Assembly (NCBI GenBank): GCA_023380915.1
Contig: JAMCSM010000111.1
Location: forward strand, 1 to 64,000
Source of the DNA: Actinomycetota bacterium
GTDB taxonomy: Bacteria; Actinomycetota; Humimicrobiia; Humimicrobiales; Humimicrobiaceae
DNA length: 64,000 bases
Direction: 5' to 3'
In this document: positions 53,167-62,528 of the stretch, one piece after another
Layout: every line of letters starts with the position of its first letter
How positions within the stretch are numbered: position 1 is the first letter of the stretch
Made by a program: the position numbers and the translations under genes
The notes under the pieces: model-generated
Database searches by the model: none
The model's input: only the letters and a program-made list of their open reading frames with translations
Told to the model about the DNA's origin: nothing

Positions 53167-54003
53167 TTATTTATTTAAAAATAAAATAACAGCTTCCCTG
53201 ATTTTAGTTCCATTTTCAGGTTCTTCATCAAATATAAAAGTTCCGTGAGATTTCCCGTCAAGGATTAATGTTTCTTTTGGCTCATTTGAATTATCATAAA
53301 AGAAATTAACAGATTTAAAAGCATAAGTATCATCTTTAGACGCAATAAACAGTTTAGGACATTTCAGATCTTTAATTGCATTTTTGGCAGAAAGACCTTC
53401 GAATTCATCAGGGGCTGAAATGGTGATCAAACCGCTTACATCTGTTTCCGCTGCTGCAATAATGCTTGCAGTTCCACCCATGCTTGCACCCATCAGATAT
53501 ATTTTGTCTAAGTTATACTGATTAATGTATTTTATTGCTGCCTCAAGATCTTTGTATATATTTGCTATTTCCTTTTTGCCTTCAGATTTTCCATAACCTC
53601 TGAAATCATAAGTCAGTGCAGCAATCTTATTTTCATTCAGAAATTTTGCAAATTCAAACCAGCTTGTTTGATCGGTAGGAAACATGTGTGACAAAATTAC
53701 TATCCTGTCGAAGCTACCAAAAATATTGCCATTAATATTTATGCCATCATCAGTTTTAAAATTAATTTCTCCCTGCGGAAGAGAGCTTTTTGTGCTTGTG
53801 GTTTCTTCAATTTTTGTACTGCTTTCAATTTTATCACCTGCTTCTGTGGATTTGCTGCTCTGGCTGCTTTCACTAATTACAGCAGTTGTTGTAATTTCGG
53901 AATTTGAAGTACCGGCAAAGGTGCTCTTGCAGCTTGATAATGAAATAATAAAGCTAAATGAAATTATTAAAATTGTAAAAATAAGAAATAATTTTCTTTT
54001 CAT
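53167..54003 (-). CDS. Alpha/beta-hydrolase lipoprotein
   Basis: 278 residues: lipoprotein signal with lipobox SLSSC (C25), a Ser/Thr/Glu-rich stalk (about 26-75) and an alpha/beta-hydrolase domain. Nucleophile Ser in LMGASMGGTAS, Asp in ASKDDTYA, His in GKSHGTFIF; the oxyanion region is LSHMFPTDQTSW and a YDFRGYGKS strand follows. Likely an extracellular, membrane-anchored esterase or lipase-like enzyme. Substrate unknown. Stalk composition as in the other lipoproteins of the window. Confidence 0.85.
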   Translation of the reverse strand: MKRKLFLIFTILIISFSFIISLSSCKSTFAGTSNSEITTTAVISESSQSSKSTEAGDKIESSTKIEETTSTKSSLPQGEINFKTDDGININGNIFGSFDRIVILSHMFPTDQTSWFEFAKFLNENKIAALTYDFRGYGKSEGKKEIANIYKDLEAAIKYINQYNLDKIYLMGASMGGTASIIAAAETDVSGLITISAPDEFEGLSAKNAIKDLKCPKLFIASKDDTYAFKSVNFFYDNSNEPKETLILDGKSHGTFIFDEEPENGTKIREAVILFLNK

Positions 54004-54120
54004 AATTTATCCAATCAAGTTATTTAAATATTAATAAAACAAATATATCAAGAAACAATATTACAAATAATAAGCTTTATTTGACTAATAAGAAAGTCCA
54101 AAACCCCGTACCCAATATAA

Positions 54121-55386
54121 TTAAATTAAAAGCCATTTCCATAATGGCATGAATACAATCTTTTTTCCTCTAATTATTTTTTCAGTTTCCCTATCCCAGG
54201 TTATAACCATTAAATTGTTACAACTTAAATCCTGGCTTGCTTCAATCAAGGCTTTGCTTTCTCTTTCTTCTGTTCCCATTTCTTCTATCCTGTAGCAAAC
54301 CTGGATTAACTGCTCAATCTTAATTCCTTTTTTTAACAGAAAGTCAACTTCTTTATTATTCTTTGTTTTATAGGAAAAAACATCCTGATTTAATTTATAT
54401 CCTCTCCTCAGAATTTCAACAAATACTAAATTTTCCATTAACTTTCCAGAATCTTGAGAAAATGGAGATGAGAGAAGAGAGCAAAAACCGTTATCAACAA
54501 CATAAACCTTTTTAGGTGTTTTTATCTGTTCTTTTACTTTAAAAGAAAATCTATTCAAAATAAAAATTAAAAATGCTTCTTCAAGGTAATTTAAATAATT
54601 TTGCAGTGTAACTGTGCTTCTAAATTCTAATATATTCCTAAGCTTGGAAAAGCTAAATTCAGAAGAATAATTGCTATTTAAGTAATTATTCAAATCATAA
54701 ATTTTCTGTGAGTATCTTAAGTTATACCTTTTTACCACATCTTTAAACAAAATGGAATTAGATAAGGTCTCTAAGTAGGTTCTATACTCAATGTTTTTAA
54801 CTACCACTTCGGGAAAACCTCCCTCTGTTAGATACTCATTTAAATAACTTAGGGTCTTGCCTTGGACTTCCGGAACAGCCACTTGTTCCTTTTTGATTTC
54901 CCATCCCTTAGCCTTTAAGAATTCTCTAAAACTGAAAGGAAATATTTCTATTGGGATATACCTTCCGGTTAAAACAGTTGCCAACTCTTTACTTAATAGC
55001 TTTGCATTAGAGCCGGTTAGTATTAAATTGTACCCTCTCCTTTTAAGCTTATTAACAAAAATTTCCCAATCTTTTAGATTTTGTATTTCATCGAAAAATA
55101 AATATTCACTGTCGGGGTATACTTCAAATAGTGCCTTTATAATATCATCATAATTTTCTACTTTCAGTAGATTTTCATCATCAAAATTTAAATAAGCAAA
55201 TTTCTTCCCTTTTAGAAGCAAGAAGGCTGCAATAGATTTACCTGATCTTCTGGGACCAGTAATTATTTTTATTAAATCACTGTCAATAAATTTCCTGGCA
55301 AAATTAAGTTTTTCCCGAAAAACATATTCTTTGTTTATCAGATTTTCTTTTTCAAATTTATGTTGGTAAACTATATTTTTTATCAT
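54121..55386 (-). CDS. AAA ATPase with DUF4143 domain
   Basis: About 421 residues from the ATG at 55386 (a TTG 21 bases earlier is an alternative). An AAA_14 ATPase domain has Walker A ITGPRRSGKS and Walker B YLFFDEIQNLKDWE, with the LILTGSNA sensor. The C-terminal DUF4143 part (about 200-400) shows LEEAFLIFIL and KVYVVDNGF, and a nuclease-like NKEVDFLLKK motif close to restriction-endonuclease folds. Members are abundant in archaea and anaerobes; roles are unknown though defence or TA-like functions have been guessed. Confidence 0.88.
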   Translation of the reverse strand: MIKNIVYQHKFEKENLINKEYVFREKLNFARKFIDSDLIKIITGPRRSGKSIAAFLLLKGKKFAYLNFDDENLLKVENYDDIIKALFEVYPDSEYLFFDEIQNLKDWEIFVNKLKRRGYNLILTGSNAKLLSKELATVLTGRYIPIEIFPFSFREFLKAKGWEIKKEQVAVPEVQGKTLSYLNEYLTEGGFPEVVVKNIEYRTYLETLSNSILFKDVVKRYNLRYSQKIYDLNNYLNSNYSSEFSFSKLRNILEFRSTVTLQNYLNYLEEAFLIFILNRFSFKVKEQIKTPKKVYVVDNGFCSLLSSPFSQDSGKLMENLVFVEILRRGYKLNQDVFSYKTKNNKEVDFLLKKGIKIEQLIQVCYRIEEMGTEERESKALIEASQDLSCNNLMVITWDRETEKIIRGKKIVFMPLWKWLLI

Positions 55387-55706
55387 AATTATTTTTATAG
55401 TAAACAAAATTTTGATTTTTTATTCAGTACAGTAATTTTACTGGATAATATAATATTAATCAAGTAAAGTTTAGTCGAAAAATCCTTCTTAAAACTGATT
55501 AATTTTATTATTTAATTCAAATCTTTTATATTTAAAAATGCCTAATAAATTGCGATAATTATAAGGGAGTATAGTTCTTACAGCAAAAAAAAGATTAAAA
55601 TATAATATCTGATTTTTTTGAGTATCGGATTAAAAATTTTCAAAAATATCTTGGATAAATATTAAGTGGTTAGACAAGGCAGAATTTGATAACAACTACC
55701 TGCGGA

Positions 55707-56312
55707 ATGGATAAAACAAAAATTAAAATCACAAATAAAATCGATGAAAACCAGTTAAATCAAGCTATCGATATTTATTACCTTGCTTTTAAAAAGAAGA
55801 TAAGACTTTTAATAAAGTCAAAAGAAAAAGCGCTGGCAACCTATAAGAGATCTTTAAATACCGAAAAAGCATTATTTGCTTTAATGGATGAAAAAGTCGT
55901 GGGTATTGCCGGCCTTCATTATGATAATAAAAATTTCATGGAAATTAATTATAAAAATTTAAGAAAATCTTTTAATCCTGTTTCAAGTTATTTTATTAAT
56001 TTTATTTATAGAAAATATCTTCCAAAATTAAAAAATGATGTTTTAAGAATAGATTCACTTGCTGTAGATAAGAATGTCAGAGGACAGGGAATAGGCTCTA
56101 TTCTTATTAAAAAAGTATTTGAACTTGCAAAAGGTAAGGGTTTTAAAGAAGTCATTCTTGAAGTAATTGATACCAATCCAAAGGCTAAAAAATTATATGA
56201 AAGAATGGGATTTAAGGAAAAGAAATTTGTAAATCTTCATTTTACTTCAAGAGCAGCAGGGTTTTCTGGAGAATTTATTATGTCATATAATATGGAAAAT
56301 TTTGTTATTTAA
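55707..56312 (+). CDS. GNAT family N-acetyltransferase
   Basis: 201 residues from ATG 55707 (a TTG at 55686 would add seven residues). Acetyl-CoA binding motif A: IDSLAVDKNVRGQGIGSILI (R-x-x-G-x-G), then VILEVIDTNPKAKKLYERMGF, as in RimI-like enzymes. The N-terminal 100 residues include a Lys-rich helix and a GIAGLHYDNK strand. Acceptor unknown. Stand-alone gene. Confidence 0.85.
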   Translation: MDKTKIKITNKIDENQLNQAIDIYYLAFKKKIRLLIKSKEKALATYKRSLNTEKALFALMDEKVVGIAGLHYDNKNFMEINYKNLRKSFNPVSSYFINFIYRKYLPKLKNDVLRIDSLAVDKNVRGQGIGSILIKKVFELAKGKGFKEVILEVIDTNPKAKKLYERMGFKEKKFVNLHFTSRAAGFSGEFIMSYNMENFVI

Positions 56313-56392
56313 TATGTTCTCACTTTCCACTCTTTTTATTCCCCGGAACAGGTAAAAATTTAGATTGCGACAATTTATTTCAAATTTACATA

Positions 56393-56420
56393 TTGACATT
56401 TATATTAATAATTATAAAAT
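56393..56420 (+). promoter_or_regulatory. Promoter of the aldolase/RuBisCO-like operon
   Basis: TTGACA (56393-56398), 16 bases, TAAAAT (56415-56420). A large palindrome begins at the last base of the -10 box. Confidence 0.7.
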
Positions 56421-56446
56421 GTTATCATTATCAGATAATGATAACA
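56420..56446. promoter_or_regulatory. 27-bp perfect palindromic operator before the aldolase gene
   Basis: TGTTATCATTATC, one central A, then the exact reverse complement. It overlaps the promoter and differs from the CpG-centred sites at 17809, 29853 and 33455. The probable binder is the LacI regulator encoded at 57566 in the same operon, but its odd symmetry without central CpG is not typical for LacI, so another regulator is possible. Confidence 0.75.
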
Positions 56447-56519
56447 GATATTGTTAACATAAGCATAGAATTAATTTTTAATAGATATTTATAAATTCTT
56501 TTTATAACAAATTTCATTA

Positions 56520-57524
56520 ATGGGTCTTATAAATTTAAAAAATTTACTCAATAATGCAAAGCAAAATAAATATGCTGTTGGTGCTTTTGCTATAACAAAC
56601 ATGGATTTTATTGATACCTTAATTGACTGTGCTCTGAAAAAAAATTCTCCGATAATACTGCTGCTTGCTGAAGCTCATTTTAAGTATCTGGATATTGAAA
56701 GAGTTGCACCAGTTATAATTGACGCTGCTAAAAAAGTGAACATTCCGGTTTGCATAAGTTTGGATCACGGGCAAAAGCTGGAAACAATTGTAAAAGCAAT
56801 ACGTTGTGGTTTTGCTTCTGTAATGTTTGATGGCAGCAAGTATCCTTTAAAAGAAAATATTAATCTTACCAGGGAAGTTGTAAGAGTTGCCCATAGTGTG
56901 GATGTAAGTGTCGAAGCTGAATTAGGATATATAGGAGGAGAATCAGCTTCTGAAAAAATGCCTGAATCTCATGCTCCTAAAAAAGAATTGTATACAAAAG
57001 TTGGGGAAGCAATAAAGTTTTATTCAGAAACTAATGTTGACGCACTTGCAGTTGCAATAGGCAATGTTCACGGGATATATAAAGGAAAGCCAAACCTTGA
57101 TTTTGATAGGCTTAAAAATATTAGAGATGCTTTAGATATACCTTTAGTTTTACATGGTGGTTCCGGTATTTCAGACGAAGATTACAAAAAGATAATTGAA
57201 CTGGGGATCTGTAAAATAAATTATTATACGGATATGTCTATTTCTGCAGTAGATGAGATAAGGAATTACTTAGGCAATAATCCGGATTTTAATAGTTATC
57301 CGGATTTAATAAAAAAAGCAATGTTAGCTGTTAAAAAATTAGTTTGTAAGCGTTTTGATGTTTGGGGCTGCACAAACAAATCTGCCGCAACAAAATCGCT
57401 TTGTATTTCTTGTGATGACGAAATGTGCAAATTAACTGATCCTATGTTTTCACCGGATGCCAGGACCATTGTTCTGGAGGACTTAATTGAAAAAATATCC
57501 GGTGAGATATTAAAAAGGATATAA
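56520..57524 (+). CDS. Class II fructose-bisphosphate/tagatose-type aldolase family protein
   Basis: 334-residue zinc-dependent TIM barrel. Zinc ligands and active site: SLDHG, SVEAELGYIGG, IGNVHGIYKG and LHGGSGISDE, as in GatY/KbaY/FbaA. The body ends at about 285. The last 50 residues are an unusual extension with five Cys (VCKRFDVWGC and SLCISCDDEMC), which could bind a metal. It probably cleaves a ketose phosphate or related sugar-acid phosphate. It is the first gene of an operon with a LacI regulator and a RuBisCO-like protein. Substrate unresolved. Confidence 0.85.
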   Translation: MGLINLKNLLNNAKQNKYAVGAFAITNMDFIDTLIDCALKKNSPIILLLAEAHFKYLDIERVAPVIIDAAKKVNIPVCISLDHGQKLETIVKAIRCGFASVMFDGSKYPLKENINLTREVVRVAHSVDVSVEAELGYIGGESASEKMPESHAPKKELYTKVGEAIKFYSETNVDALAVAIGNVHGIYKGKPNLDFDRLKNIRDALDIPLVLHGGSGISDEDYKKIIELGICKINYYTDMSISAVDEIRNYLGNNPDFNSYPDLIKKAMLAVKKLVCKRFDVWGCTNKSAATKSLCISCDDEMCKLTDPMFSPDARTIVLEDLIEKISGEILKRI

Positions 57525-57565
57525 TTTTTAAATATTAAATTAATAAGTACCCGAAAATTAAAATA

Positions 57566-58591
57566 ATGGAAATTAAGGACATAACTATTAAAGACATTGC
57601 AAAAATAGCCGGAGTTTCAACTATGACGGTCTCGAGGGCAATAAATAATGAAAAATATGTGAAGGCAGAGACAAAAGATAAAGTTTTTAAAGTGATCTCA
57701 GAATATGGTTATGAACCTAACTTTTTTGCAAAAAGCTTGAAATCAAGGAAATCCAAGACCATAGGATTAATTATTTGCGACATAGAGAATCCTTATTATT
57801 CCAGACTGGCAAAAGGTGTGATAGATATTGCTGAATCTTCAGATTATAACGTTATTGTATGCAACTCAAAGTATAAGGCTGAATTAAGCGAAAGATATAT
57901 CAACATGCTTATTAAAAAAGGCGTTGATGGAGTTCTAATAGCCACGGTTGATGTTAATAACGAATTAATAAATAAATTAAATATGCGGGATATTCCTTTT
58001 GTTTTAGTTACCAGAAAATTAGATTTACCAGGAATAAATTATATTACCAACGATGATTATCTTGGAGGACGTATTGCCGCCGAATATCTGGTTGGTCTGG
58101 GTCATAAAAAAATATTTTTTTTAAAAGCCGCGAATGTATGGGGAGCAAATGAAAGAATAAGAGCATTTACAGATGTTTTAAAAGAAAATGATATTTATTA
58201 TGACGATAGTTATTTTTCAGATTACCTGGAAAATTTAGAGCAGAGCTATAATGCGACAAAAAAATTTCTATCTGATAAAAAAAGTAAGGATTTTACAGCC
58301 ATAATTGGAGGTAATGACTTTCTGGCTATTGGAGCTATGGAAGCAATAATTGAAAGCGGATTAAATATTCCTGATGATATATCGCTGATAGGTTACGATA
58401 ATTTAAATATTACTTCGATTTTAAAAGTTCCTTTAACTACAGTCAAGCAGCCGAAATTAAGATTTGGGGAGCTGGCTACTATCAGAATAATAAAGATGAT
58501 CGAAAATCATGGTAAGACTAAATTAAAGCCACAAAAACTTGTGATTAAACCTGAGTTAGTAATAAGAAAATCTTGTAAAAATATTAAATAA
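57566..58591 (+). CDS. LacI family transcriptional regulator
   Basis: 341 residues: helix-turn-helix IKDIAKIAGVSTMTVSRAIN, hinge FAKSLKSRKSKTIGL, then the sugar-sensing domain with SDYNVIVCNSKYK and GGNDFLAIGAMEAI. Starts at ATG 57566, which leaves six residues before the usual first position; the residue there is again ATA. Lies 41 bases after the aldolase and 27 before the RuBisCO-like gene. A perfect palindrome precedes the aldolase promoter and may be its operator. The recognition helix differs (TMTVSRAI versus VATVSHV) from the other two LacI proteins, so it should have a different site. Confidence 0.88.
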   Translation: MEIKDITIKDIAKIAGVSTMTVSRAINNEKYVKAETKDKVFKVISEYGYEPNFFAKSLKSRKSKTIGLIICDIENPYYSRLAKGVIDIAESSDYNVIVCNSKYKAELSERYINMLIKKGVDGVLIATVDVNNELINKLNMRDIPFVLVTRKLDLPGINYITNDDYLGGRIAAEYLVGLGHKKIFFLKAANVWGANERIRAFTDVLKENDIYYDDSYFSDYLENLEQSYNATKKFLSDKKSKDFTAIIGGNDFLAIGAMEAIIESGLNIPDDISLIGYDNLNITSILKVPLTTVKQPKLRFGELATIRIIKMIENHGKTKLKPQKLVIKPELVIRKSCKNIK

Positions 58592-58618
58592 TAAAATAAT
58601 TTTTTAAGGTGAGAACAA

Positions 58619-59890
58619 ATGTTTAATAAAACACTCCATTTTTTGCCAGACGGTTTTGATAGAGAAGAATATATTATCTCAACCTTCTTTATTGAACTTA
58701 CCCCCGAAGAAGATATCTTAAAATTTTCAGAGGTTCTGGCGGTTGATATGTCAACAGGAACCTGGACTGCAGTAGAAGGTGAGACAGAAGAAATAAGGGA
58801 AAAATATGCAGGTAAGGTTTTATCATGCCACGAAATACCAAACTATGAATTTGAGCTTCCCAAAGATATCGACCAAAGAAGATATGTTGTAAGTATAGCT
58901 GTTCCCTTTATTAATATAGGATCACAGATTCCAATGTTGCTTACCACCATAATAGGAAATATTTCAGTTATGGGAAGAATTAAACTGCTTGATATAGAGT
59001 TTCCCAAAAAGTATTTAAAGGATTTTAAAGGGCCGAAATTTGGAATAGATGGGATAAGAAAGCTTTTAAATGTACCGGTAAGACCTTTGCTTAATAATAT
59101 GATAAAACCATGTACTGGATTTACTCCGGAAATGGGGGCAAACTTCTTTTACAGCGCAGCTTCCGGTGGGGTGGATATTATAAAAGATGACGAGCTTTTG
59201 TCTGAAACACCATATAACAATAGAGTTAAGAGAATAAAAAAGTATATGGAAATGGAAAAAGCTGCATTTGAAATAAAAGGTGAACGCACACTTTATTGTG
59301 TTAACATAACTGGTGAAGCTGACAGGCTTCTTGCTAGGGCAAAAGAAGCAATTGAAGCTGGTGCTAACGCTCTCATGGTTAATTATTTAACACAGGGACT
59401 TTCCTCATTTAGATGCCTTGCAGAAAGCAACGATATAAATGTACCTATACTTGCTCATCTTGATTTTAGCGGTGTTTTGTATGCAAATCCCTATGGAGGT
59501 CTTTCTTCTCATCTGGTACTGGGAAAGCTTGCAAGAATAATAGGAGCTGACATGATTGTATATCCCATGGAATCGGGTAAATACAGGCTGCTTGATGAAA
59601 GATACAGGCAAATTGCTTATGATTTAATACTGCCACTTCATAATATAAAACCTACTCTTCCAATTCCAGCAGGAGGCCTATATCCAAGGATTGTTCCTAA
59701 AATCATAAGTGAACTTGGATTTGACTGTGCTATTTCAGCAGGTGGAGCAATTCATGGTCATCCCATGGGAGCAACAGCCGGAGCTAAGGCATTCAGGCAG
59801 GCAATAGATGCAGTAGTTGAAAATGTAAGTCTTGATGCATATGCAAAAGACCATGAAGAGCTAAAAGTTGCACTTGAGAAATGGGGCTGA
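58619..59890 (+). CDS. RuBisCO-like protein (type IV/decarboxylase-like)
   Basis: 423-residue RuBisCO large-subunit fold. N-terminal domain to about 140. Barrel with K163 in MIKPCTGF (the place of catalytic K175), the carbamate Lys K189 with D191 and E192 in DIIKDDELL, H280 in LAHLDFSG and SAGGAIHGHPMG. Loop 6, whose Lys is essential for CO2 fixation, reads IVYPMESGKYR and lacks the GKxEG motif, so it should not fix CO2. The nearest known chemistry is decarboxylation of 3-oxo-isoapionate 4-phosphate (OiaX) or enolisation in sulfur salvage. The sugar operon context favours the former type. Specificity is inferred. Ribosome site AAGGTGAG. Confidence 0.88.
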   Translation: MFNKTLHFLPDGFDREEYIISTFFIELTPEEDILKFSEVLAVDMSTGTWTAVEGETEEIREKYAGKVLSCHEIPNYEFELPKDIDQRRYVVSIAVPFINIGSQIPMLLTTIIGNISVMGRIKLLDIEFPKKYLKDFKGPKFGIDGIRKLLNVPVRPLLNNMIKPCTGFTPEMGANFFYSAASGGVDIIKDDELLSETPYNNRVKRIKKYMEMEKAAFEIKGERTLYCVNITGEADRLLARAKEAIEAGANALMVNYLTQGLSSFRCLAESNDINVPILAHLDFSGVLYANPYGGLSSHLVLGKLARIIGADMIVYPMESGKYRLLDERYRQIAYDLILPLHNIKPTLPIPAGGLYPRIVPKIISELGFDCAISAGGAIHGHPMGATAGAKAFRQAIDAVVENVSLDAYAKDHEELKVALEKWG

Positions 59891-59986
59891 TATTAACTAA
59901 GAATTCTTTAAATATAAAATTTAAACATATATAGCAATTTTATTATCTTATTTACGAGGAGGTGGTTTTATCGAAAAAATTGTTTG

Positions 59987-60042
59987 TGAGATTTGTTAAA
60001 ACAAACTTTTGTCGCCAGACTGAGCATGTCTAACAAATCTCA
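59987..60042 (+). promoter_or_regulatory. Inverted repeat in the leader of the MalE-type gene
   Basis: TGAGATTTGTTA (59987-59998) and TAACAAATCTCA (60031-60042) pair perfectly over 12 bp with a 32-base loop. Upstream GAGGAGG may start a 23-codon peptide (GTG 59962-ish) whose end lies in the hairpin; a second AAAGGAGG at 60110 is not followed by a gene. The gap 59891-60231 thus looks like an untranslated leader with possible attenuation. No T-run. Confidence 0.45.
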
Positions 60043-60231
60043 ATTATATTTTATTAATGAAGTCGATTAATGTAAATCACTTAGCAATAAAAGTGATTAT
60101 ATTCAAAGTAAAGGAGGCGGTGAATACAAATTAAATCTTTTTAACAAGATTTGTTTAAGTTAATGATAAACAAATCCTTACTATGTTTTATTATCAAAAA
60201 AGTTCAAGATAAACTTTTTTGGAGGTTTAAA

Positions 60232-61569
60232 ATGAAAAGAATTTTTATAATGTTTGTAATTTTTGTAATGGCTTTAACTATTATACTGACCTTTTCGCTA
60301 GCTGGGTGCAAAACAACAACTACCACAACCACAGCAGCGGAAACCACAAAGGCAGCTGAAACAACAAAAGCGGCAGAAACAACTGCGACCGAGACCACAG
60401 GAGCGGCAGAACCTGTCACTATTGAATTCTGGTCATGGAATAACGAAGGTGCATATCCTAAAGTTCATGAAGATGCAGAAAAAAGGTTTATGGCAAAATA
60501 TCCGAATGTTACCATAAAGAGAGATTATATCAGTTATGCTGATTATATGGTTAAATTAAAAGCTGCACTTTCAGGAGGACAGGCTCCTGATATTTTCCAG
60601 ATTCCCTGGGCCGGAGAATATACGGAAATTGCAAGATCGGGAAAAATAGAGCCAATGACAGATTATCTGAAAAAAGATTTCCCCGCATTTTTTGAAAATG
60701 TGATGAAAGCCATATCTGTAGATGACAATGCATGGGCAGTACCATTGGATCTTAATACTCTGCAGATTGCTTACAATGTTAATAAATTTAAGGAACTTGG
60801 TCTTGAAATTCCAAAGTCACAAGATGAATTGATTACATTGGCTGGTAAACTAAAAGATAAAGGATTATTTGGTATTGCACAAGGTACAAAGGATCTCTGG
60901 ACAGGTGCAGATACTTTCTTTGCAGAAATTGCATATACAGATCCTACCCACACAAAAATGGCTGAAGCTGATGCAGGAAAAATTGGTTGGGACGACCCTG
61001 TATTTGTTGATGCAATTAAAGCTGTTGATAAGCTAATAAAGGGTGGAGTATATGCACCTGGCGCAAACTCAATGGAAGCATTTGTTGGCGCTAAAGATTT
61101 ATTTGTGCAACAGAAAGCTGCTATGTTCTATCCAGTTGGTAACTTTGTTACTGGTGGTATAACAGAATCAGTTGCAGGTGCATTTGAATATAGCTTGTTC
61201 CCAACACCTCCTTTGAAAGCTGGAGATGAAGCTTTACCAACTGGAGGAGTTGCAGAAATGTTTGTTATTTCAAAAGATAGTAAAAATAAAGACATGGCTG
61301 TTGAATTTCTAAGATTTTTGACAAATGATGATGGTAAAGCTGTATTGGCTGCTAATGACTTCATACCATCTAGTGACTATAAAGGTGATGCGTCAAAATT
61401 AACTCCGCTGTATAAAAATATGTTAGAAGCACAGTCTAAAGCACAAAGTAGAGTTGTTTATAATACTAAAGTTTATCAGGCTATAATGAATGGCATGCAG
61501 GGTGTTTTTGGCCAAGAATTAAAATCTGAAGATTTTATAAAATCTTTAGTTGAGGCTGCAAAAGGATAG
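60232..61569 (+). CDS. Sugar ABC transporter substrate-binding lipoprotein (family 1, MalE-like)
   Basis: 445 residues from the ATG at 60232, which has TTGGAGG 8 bases upstream; the longer frame from 60151 has no ribosome site. Lipobox SLAGC (C26), a Thr/Ala/Glu stalk (about 27-62), then an extracellular solute-binding domain: VTIEFWSWNNEG, GQAPDIFQIPWAGEY, AVPLDLNTLQIAYNV. Binds an oligosaccharide or sugar for the two permeases downstream. The ATPase gene is not in the window and is probably shared. A stable hairpin follows. Confidence 0.9.
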   Translation: MKRIFIMFVIFVMALTIILTFSLAGCKTTTTTTTAAETTKAAETTKAAETTATETTGAAEPVTIEFWSWNNEGAYPKVHEDAEKRFMAKYPNVTIKRDYISYADYMVKLKAALSGGQAPDIFQIPWAGEYTEIARSGKIEPMTDYLKKDFPAFFENVMKAISVDDNAWAVPLDLNTLQIAYNVNKFKELGLEIPKSQDELITLAGKLKDKGLFGIAQGTKDLWTGADTFFAEIAYTDPTHTKMAEADAGKIGWDDPVFVDAIKAVDKLIKGGVYAPGANSMEAFVGAKDLFVQQKAAMFYPVGNFVTGGITESVAGAFEYSLFPTPPLKAGDEALPTGGVAEMFVISKDSKNKDMAVEFLRFLTNDDGKAVLAANDFIPSSDYKGDASKLTPLYKNMLEAQSKAQSRVVYNTKVYQAIMNGMQGVFGQELKSEDFIKSLVEAAKG

Positions 61570-61580
61570 TGTTGTCTTTT

Positions 61581-61609
61581 ATCTCGGGACTACTTAGTAG
61601 TCCCGAGAT
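61581..61609 (+). terminator. Intergenic hairpin between binding protein and permeases
   Basis: ATCTCGGGACTA and TAGTCCCGAGAT with CTTAG between, 12-13 bp. No T-run, so it should protect the 3' end of the upstream message or partially terminate, as between malE and malF. Confidence 0.7.
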
Positions 61610-61643
61610 AATCTTGAGTTTAAAAAATACTTAAGGATGAGAA

Positions 61644-62516
61644 ATGCCAAATAAACGACTTCAAAGAATAGGTTTCGGTTTTTCATTACCATCGATATTA
61701 TTTTTTGTATTTTTTATATCTATTCCAATAATATTTACAATTTTTCTGACTTTTGCAAGTTGGCAAGGTTATGATTTGGCACAAATAAAGTTATTTGGAA
61801 TTAAAAATTATATTGATGTATTTACTGATAAGATAATGTTTAAGTCTTTCATAAATACCTTAATATTTGTTTTATTTACCACCTTGTTTTTAAATGCTTT
61901 TGGTTTTTTTGGAGCATTAATTATTGATCAAAAAATTCCTGGTACTAAATTTTTAAAAAATGCAGTTTTTCTACCTGTATTATTGTCTCCTATTATTATA
62001 GGTATTATGTGGTCAAGAATGCTGGATGCATTTGGAATCTTAAATAAGTTTTTACAAGCAATCCATTTAACAAAATTACCCATACTATTTTTAGGTAGTT
62101 CAAAGCTGGCTATTTATACAGTAATTGCTGCAACAATTTGGCAATTTACAGGATATGACATGCTACTTTATTATGCTGGCATACAGGGAATTCCAGGAGA
62201 ATTATTAGAGGCTGCAAGAATAGATGGTTCAAATGAAAAAGGTATAATTTTTAAGATTATTGCGCCTATTTTAAGTCCAGTTATTACAATTACTTTATTG
62301 TTGAATATTATAGGAGGATTTAAGGTTTTTGATATTGTATTTGTTATGACATCTGGAGGGCCTAACCATAGTTCTGATGTTCTCGCTACGTATTTATTCC
62401 AGCAGGCATTTAGATTAAATAACATGGGTTTTGCGTCTGTCATAGCTTTTTGTATTGTTATTCTTTCTTTAATTGCGGCAATCATCAGACTAAATATTAC
62501 TAAAGAAAATTTTTAA
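61644..62516 (+). CDS. Sugar ABC transporter permease (MalF/UgpA type)
   Basis: 290 residues, six transmembrane helices. N-terminal helix at 8-32. EAA motif ELLEAARIDGSNEKGIIFKI. It forms the channel with the permease at 62529 and receives sugar from the lipoprotein. ATG preceded by AAGGATGAG. Ends 12 bases before the next gene. Confidence 0.92.
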   Translation: MPNKRLQRIGFGFSLPSILFFVFFISIPIIFTIFLTFASWQGYDLAQIKLFGIKNYIDVFTDKIMFKSFINTLIFVLFTTLFLNAFGFFGALIIDQKIPGTKFLKNAVFLPVLLSPIIIGIMWSRMLDAFGILNKFLQAIHLTKLPILFLGSSKLAIYTVIAATIWQFTGYDMLLYYAGIQGIPGELLEAARIDGSNEKGIIFKIIAPILSPVITITLLLNIIGGFKVFDIVFVMTSGGPNHSSDVLATYLFQQAFRLNNMGFASVIAFCIVILSLIAAIIRLNITKENF

Positions 62517-62528
62517 GAACAGGTAATT

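Noticed and set aside
60151..60231. N-terminal extension of the MalE-type binding protein
   Set aside because: The ATG at 60232 has a perfect ribosome site and gives a proper lipoprotein signal; the extension would hide it.
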